Source: Sphaerosporella brunnea (Eukaryota > Ascomycota > Pezizomycetes > Pezizales > Pyronemataceae). From it: a stretch of 64,000 nucleotides of DNA. The notes below the pieces were generated by a model. That model had not been told where the DNA came from, made no database searches, and saw only the letters and a program-made list of their open reading frames with translations. Made by a program: the position numbers and the translations under genes. Numbering within the stretch: the first letter of the stretch is position 1; each line of letters opens with the position of its first letter. Below are positions 58,070-64,000 of the stretch, piece after piece. The stretch is from NCBI GenBank assembly GCA_008704415.1, contig VXIS01000193.1, positions 26,722 through 90,721 on the forward strand. The letters run 5' to 3'.

Positions 58070-61000
58070 TTAAGGCAGCCCAGTGGAGCGCCGTTGATCC
58101 TTCATAGTCATTTCCTCCTTATCGTCGCCCATATTTATGGGCGCTCGGACTGTAGAATGGCGGCCATCCAAAGCTGCCAAGTGCAGCGGTGGTTTACTCG
58201 CTTCGTCTCTTGCTTCTTTGCGGGCCCCTATCCCGTCGAGCAATCGGACCGTGGAGTCGTGACCTTTCGAAGCAGCCCCATGGACCGCGGTCCTCCCGAA
58301 TTTGTCGCTTGCCTCCTTGTCGACACCCATCTCTATGAGCACCCGGACTATAGAATCGAGGCCATTTATGGCAGCCCAGTGGAGCGCCGTTAATCCTTCA
58401 TTGTCCTTTGCCTCCTTGTCGACACCCATCTCTATGAACATCCGGACTATAGAATCGTGGCCATGTATGGCGGCCCAGTGGAGCGCCGTTAATCCTTCAT
58501 TGTCCTTTGCCTCCTTGTCGACACCCATCTCTATGAACATCCGGACTATAGAATCGAAGCCACGTATGGCGGCCCGGTGGAGCGCCGTTAATCCTTCACT
58601 GTCCTTTGCCTCCTTGTCGACACCCATCTCTATGAGCACCCGGACTGTAGAATGGCCGCGATATACGGCGGCGGCCCGGTGGAGTGCCGTTGATCCTTCG
58701 TTGTCCTTTGCCGCCTTGTCGACACCCCTCTCTATGAGCACCCGGATTGTAGAATCGTGGCGATTTAAGGCAGCCCAGTGGAGCGCCGTTAATCCTCCAT
58801 TGTCCTCTGCCTCCTTGTCGGCACCCATCTCTATGAGCATCCGGATTATAGAATCGTGGCCATGTATGGCGGCCCAGTGGAGCGGCGTCTTGCCGAAGTT
58901 ACACCTTGCCTCCTTATCGGCGCCCCTCTCTATGAGCACCCGGACTATAGAATCGAGGCCATTTTTGGCAGCCCAGTGGAGCTCCGGTAATCTTTCATTT
59001 TCCTTTGCCTCCTTGTCGGCACCCATCTCTATGAGCACCCGGACTACAGAATCGAGGCCATTTATGGCGGCCCGGCGGAGCGCCGTTAATCTTTCATTGT
59101 CCTTTGCCTCCTTGTCGACACCCATCTCTATGAGCACCCGGACTGTAGAATGGCGGCTTTCCAAAGCCGCCAAGTGCAGCGGCGTTTTACTCGCCTGGTC
59201 TCTTGCTTCCTTGCGGGCCCCTATCCCGACGAGCAATCGGACCGTGGAGTCGTGACCTTTCGAAGCAGCCCAATGGAGCGCGGTCCTCCCGAAGTTGTCG
59301 CTTGCCTCCTTCTCGGCGTGCCAAATCGGCATTGTGAGCAGGCGAACAGTTAAATCATCCCCTCTCTCTGCAGCAACAATCAAAGGCGTTTTCCCATGCA
59401 GACGGGCTTCAACGTCCGCACCAGCAATCAATGCCACTTCAGCTGCGCCTGTAAAGTTTCTTCTGGCCGCTGCGTGTAGAAGATAACGCCCGAAATGAGC
59501 GGCGGGTAGCTGCGGGCGCTCTGAGAAAATGCCATCCATATTTCCCTCTAGAAGGTACGAGACCGGATTGTCGACCAGTTCTGCCATGAGCTGCGAAAAG
59601 AGGCTCGAAATAGTGTCGGCCGGGCGACAGCCGTTTATGTGCTGCTTCAGGTGCGGTACGATATAGTTGAGCAAAGGTTTCTGGTTGAGAGATTCCGCAA
59701 TGGCTTCGTATTGTTCCGACCCCCAAGATGTTGGCGGACCAATCATAGACGGAATGGCGGCCGAACAAACCCGCAGATACTGGATGAACACATTGGATAG
59801 TTTCTGGTGCACATCGTGCAGGTTGCCCATTTTGAACTTCGACTCGCCTATATATCCAGCGGATTGGAGGAAGAACTCGCGAGCCGTTTGATGCATAAAT
59901 TGAATAGTGCCATCGTCACCTGCAAATAGATTAGCCGAGTAGCGGAGAGAGGTTCAATGATGACTGAAATACCATCGGGCTTTGCGTTTTCTAAAATATT
60001 TCCGCAACAATGCACAAGTCGTTTACCCATACCCTTGATTCGGGATTGCTCGAATAACTGATTGGATGGCTTATTTTGTCCGAGTTCTTGAACGGCCAAA
60101 GCATCCCGGAGCTCCATAACTTTAAGTGGGCGATATGCAAACAACACGAGTTCAAACATGCGGAATCCATCTGTGATGTCGTCGGGCTTCCCTTTTTCCA
60201 GTTTCTTGAGTATAAACTGGTAGAAATCTTCGAGTTCGGTAGGAAGACTCTGTAAATCATCGAAAATTCTCTTGGTGGTATAACCGTTTTGAGCGCACAT
60301 AAGCAGCTCCTCCAGAACAAGATGTACCCATAAGAACACTCCTTGAGCATGTTCAACTATGTAGGTCGTTGCTTGATCAAGGATATCGCCATCGAAGTGA
60401 AGTTCCTGGCTTTGAAGTCTCGAGCGCGCTAGGTCTGCAATATCTTGCTTTGTCTCTTCTTGTAATGTTATGAGATGATGGGATTCCTGCATGCGATGCA
60501 TGAGATCCCCAATCGGACGACTTGCGATAAATACTTTGACGACGAAGCCGGAGGGCGCTATTTCTGTCCGGGAGCAAAGATCATCAAGAAGCAGCTGAAC
60601 AACTTCGCGTCTGTCTGTTTCTGAAGCCTCGTCCACAGCATCGATGATTAGGTACAGCCGTTTCGCTCTTGGGTGTCTTCCAATATTTCGAAGTATCTCC
60701 TTCAATGACCGATACGGCCACTCAAGAACATGCCCATAGTGCGCTTCTTTCATATACTGCCGGTATTTAGCCTGGAAGTGGAAAAAGAAGCACTCGTCCT
60801 GGTATAGAATATTGTAGAGGATTGTTCGAAGCATGCTGTAATGGCTTGTTTGCAGTTCACCCTCCCTGTTGCTATAGAAGAACTTGCTGATGATAGTTCG
60901 CGCAGATCTCGCTTTCGGCTCGCGTTCCATGAAATTATCGTTGAAATATTTGGCAAGAGTGCTTTTTCCACAGCCCGGCTTCCCTTGGATGCACAAAAGA

Positions 61001-63880
61001 GCAGATTTATCTGACGCTGACCATTCTTTGTACTGTTTGTGCGCCCAAAGCCACTCCAAGGAGCCTTTGTGCTCTTTAGTTATCTTGTCGTAGCGTGTGT
61101 TCTCGAAATAGAGAGAAAAGAGACATCCTACAGATATCAGCGGGTTACTGGTAAGGATGGGGTGTGATCAAACCTTGTCTTTCTTTATCGTATTCGATAC
61201 AAGTCGACCCCAAGCGCTCCGCTATTTCTTTAATCCCTTCAGATGACCGGCTCGTAAGCAAGGCCCTGAATTTTGGAAATTTTTGCTGCAGCTTTAAGAG
61301 GAATTTGGAGACTTCCCCTTTGGCGAACTGTTCATCCAGTGCATCGATGACCATCGTAAACTGACCTTCTCCGAGAAAATTTTTCGTCATAACCTCATCC
61401 AAAGCTTTCCAATGGAGATCATGGGAGGCAGTCGAGATCACCTCTGGTATCTTGTCCAGAAATTTAGATTGATTCCTCAACAATTCCAACCAGCTTTCGC
61501 TCCTCTCTGGGGTAAAGAATTTTTCAAGAATGACAAACATGAATTTGGCGATGATGGATTTCCGATCGTCAAGTTGCGGTACCGAGCGGACGATTTGATC
61601 GAAAATAGAGCAAACAAATTCTAGCGCAATGTTCTCCCGAACCACAGCCGAACAGAAGAAATACAGCACAGTGGCCTCATTCTGCTGCTTGATAGCATCC
61701 GCGATGTAAGCTGAGGCATGATGGATAGAACAATGTTGTGCCGGCCCAAGGAGCCAAAGTGTACCGAAACGATCGTCGTTTCCTTTCCACCTCAAATAGT
61801 CAACGTTTCGGAAGATCCAGTAAAACTTCGGTTCGTCCGGATCCATTCTGGGGATATGGTCTTTATAATCCATTTGCTTTTTTCCAGCAGATAGCGCGTC
61901 TAAGAACTGGTCCGGATCCATAGCCTTTATCATAGAGAAAAGCATCTTCTGAATGAGACCCGGCGCCGCAGCTATTAAGACAGTCATCAGCACTTTTGAT
62001 TTACCACTATATACATCCAGCCAACTCTTCACCTACCGATACACTCCTGCATAAGATTCACCACCGTTTGATAGTCCGAGTCACCTTGAGAATCGAACTT
62101 TACCATATTGGTATGGTCTTTATCGATTGGAATCCGGTCCTCAAATGATAGGTACAAATGAGCAGAAAATTTCTTGACCATCTCCACCTCCGGGCCGTCT
62201 CTTGAAAGCCTTCCCGAGTTGGACTAGATGGAATAAGTTTCTGTCTTAACCAAAAAGCGTAGCATACTTACCTTTCGGACAGTTGCCGTATCTCGAATCT
62301 CATAAAAGCTCACGACCTTGCCCCGCTTGACGTACTCCCATACCCGAATCATATCTTCCTTTTGGGTCTGTAGGAATTCCGCACCCTCCCGCAGCTGGAG
62401 GATTAGATTTCCTCGTTTATGTGAGGCGACGTCGATTACGCGTTCCAGTTCCTCAGTTCGGAGTCCTTGATGCGGCGTTCCGAAAAAGAAAAGCCCAATC
62501 GTGGCCTCCAGAATTTCTTTGTTCTGCGGGTTCCGGTATGCATCCACTAAGGTCTGCCACCCAAGCCAATTAATTAGAAAGCAGATTTCTGGAACGGTCT
62601 GAGTTACTTACTTGTTGTACCAAGATACCACCCAGACTATGCCCGATAAATATTATCGGTCGTTTCTACCTCAGGTTAGTGCACAAAACCTTGTGTTCAA
62701 GACAGAATGCAATACTCGGGCACGGCTCCTTGAATTCTTCAACAGTTGGATGAAGTTCCGTCTATAATCGACAAGTGTTGCGTTGCTGTTGCTACCTTCC
62801 TCAAAGCCACTCTCATAACCATAGGTCATGATCCTGATATTCGTGATATCCTTGGGCAAAAAGTCCTTGAGCCACATCTGATGGGTTTGACGGCTTCTCC
62901 AGGATCCGAAACCATGGCCCGCAAGACCAGTCACCGCTACAACGCTACAATAGGTCACACGTCAGCACACGACAAGCTAAGGGTGTGGATGGAACGAACT
63001 CTGCTACCACTTCATCTTCGGGCGTATTCAATGGCGTTAGGCCATGAAAATGGCTGTCGATAGAAAGCCAAGCAGAAGAGACCTTCTCTTGAATGGCTTT
63101 CTTTGGATCGAGACCCCCAAAAAATTTTGTGCAGATATCCAAGTTGAGTAATGCCGTTTGAGTAGAGCCAAAATATGCCGGGAAACGGGAAATATTGGCG
63201 GTTATATCCTTGAGCTCCGGGTCGATGGTTTGAAGAGCCTCGGAGATGTTGTTCTCGTCCCAGCTCGGCGGTATATTGGTTATTCGAAAGCACATAGGCG
63301 CAGCCTTGGAAATAGAGGTACTACAAGTCGCTAGTGCCGATTTGTGGAGAGACGCTTTCGGACTGTCATTGTCGATAGTTGGTTCAAGTTGTTGGGCCGG
63401 TGACTCAGAGAGAACGCTAAATCCCGAAGGAGATGGCGTCCTAAGAACTGATGGTGCAACAGCCGGCGTGTGCGTACTGACACCAGTCGGCCCAACGCTC
63501 TGGGCTGTAATTGTCGGGGTTCCCAGGTGATCGCTACGTTGGAATGAAGCAGGGGTTCTGAGAGGCCATGGCACCGCGTCAGGAACCGATGTTAGCACAC
63601 TGACAGCCGACCCAGGGCGCTGGGCTGTGTTCCTCCATGTCACCGGGAAACCGTCGAGTTCTGGTGCTGGGGTTTGAGCGACCGATGTTAACCGTGAAAT
63701 CAGATGGGGCGGGTTGGCCGTCCTCGCGCTCGTCGGTATGGTGCCATGAGCTGGCAGCATTTCGGAAGCGGGGATGGCACTTCCACTCATACCGGCTTGT
63801 GAGTGCAGCCTAGGGCGAATTTCATGTTCCCTGGGGCCAGTAGTTTCTGAGCCGTGATGGTTTTTAAAGAAAGATCTCAT
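58070..63880 (-). CDS. Large STAND protein: alpha/beta-hydrolase, degenerate NACHT, intact NACHT, ~15 ankyrin repeats
   Basis: Eight exons: 63880-63011, 62944-62716, 62665-62612, 62553-62272, 62223-62037, 61971-61174, 61127-59973 and 59919-58070, about 1,807 residues. Residues 1-~195 are disordered. Then comes an RRM-like segment (CFRITNIPPSWDENNISEAL), and an alpha/beta-hydrolase (VVAVTGLAGHGFGSW; nucleophile elbow IGHSLGGILVQQ ~374; FFGTPHQG). The next NACHT-like domain (~541-800) keeps MVIDALDE but has LLGPAQHCSIHHAS in place of a P-loop. A second NACHT has GKPGCGKSTLAKYF (~856), LIIDAVDEA and FIASRPIGD. Ankyrin repeats follow from ~1330. Exons 1 and 2 do not join in phase with canonical GT-AG sites, so that border is uncertain. 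A one-base deletion near 58110 ends the frame at 58070; the shifted frame stays open through one more repeat to 57939. Confidence 0.82.
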
Positions 63881-64000
63881 CGCGCGTGTTTTCTGTGTCT
63901 GGTTTCGATGTTAACTAGATACACAAAGGAGAAACACCGCAGTTGAAGTCGAGAGCAGTGAGATTAGAGATGGAAGGAATCGTCAGCGCAATTGCAAGGA
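63881..64000 (-). promoter_or_regulatory. Upstream edge of the last STAND gene
   Basis: 120 bp to the window edge; the start of the leader/promoter of the gene at 58070-63880. Nothing specific is recognised. Confidence 0.4.

Noticed and set aside
58302..59255. 317-codon + strand ORF
   Set aside because: Antisense of the tandem ankyrin repeats; the repetitive pattern follows the 99-bp units.

Overview
This window is nuclear DNA of a filamentous ascomycete (Pezizomycotina; I cannot name the genus). The evidence is spliceosomal introns of about 46-114 bp with GTATGT/GTAAGT-like donors and CTAAC/CTGAC-like branch sites, fungal-specific genes such as the ERMES subunit Mdm10, several STAND/NACHT-ankyrin (NLR-like) genes, and many short non-autonomous DNA transposons. 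Coding exons were joined by hand using reading-frame continuity and family conservation, so intron borders are predictions.

Positions 1-14050 are a dense housekeeping block: the 5' part of the CCT/TRiC alpha subunit gene (minus strand), divergent from the spliceosomal kinase gene prp4. These are followed by the replicative helicase subunit MCM3 (with an MluI cell-cycle box upstream), a tiny predicted secreted peptide, and a 1,340-residue UBA-RWD-DExH RNA helicase of the DHX29/DHX57/YLR419W type.

Positions 14050-20500 are gene-poor and full of MITEs. There are two hAT-type elements in opposite orientation with perfect 8-bp target duplications, a third hAT-like element, a palindromic TA-flanked element and the first of three 142-bp mariner-type elements. 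Positions 20500-29320 return to genes: an unrecognised nuclear-looking protein, a small acidic unknown, a predicted tail-anchored protein divergent from mdm10, and a carnitine acetyltransferase whose two alternative starts predict a mitochondrial form and a peroxisomal form (C-terminal AKL).

Positions 29320-38690 hold decayed or repetitive DNA: a disabled multi-exon gene flanked by a duplicated 170-190 bp segment, an integrase zinc-finger remnant, a Harbinger-type MITE, a pyrimidine-rich tract and a minisatellite with 80-bp and 72-bp units.

Positions 38690-64000 are accessory. Three STAND NTPase genes of different architecture lie within 25 kb, with a 316-residue protein that may be pore-forming between the first two and more MITEs around them. 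The last STAND gene is the most notable: an alpha/beta-hydrolase, a NACHT-like domain with a lost P-loop, an intact NACHT domain and about 15 ankyrin repeats, with a one-base deletion in its repeat array. By family, these STAND proteins would be expected to act in non-self recognition and regulated cell death; the sequence alone does not prove this.

No rRNA, tRNA or CRISPR array was recognised.
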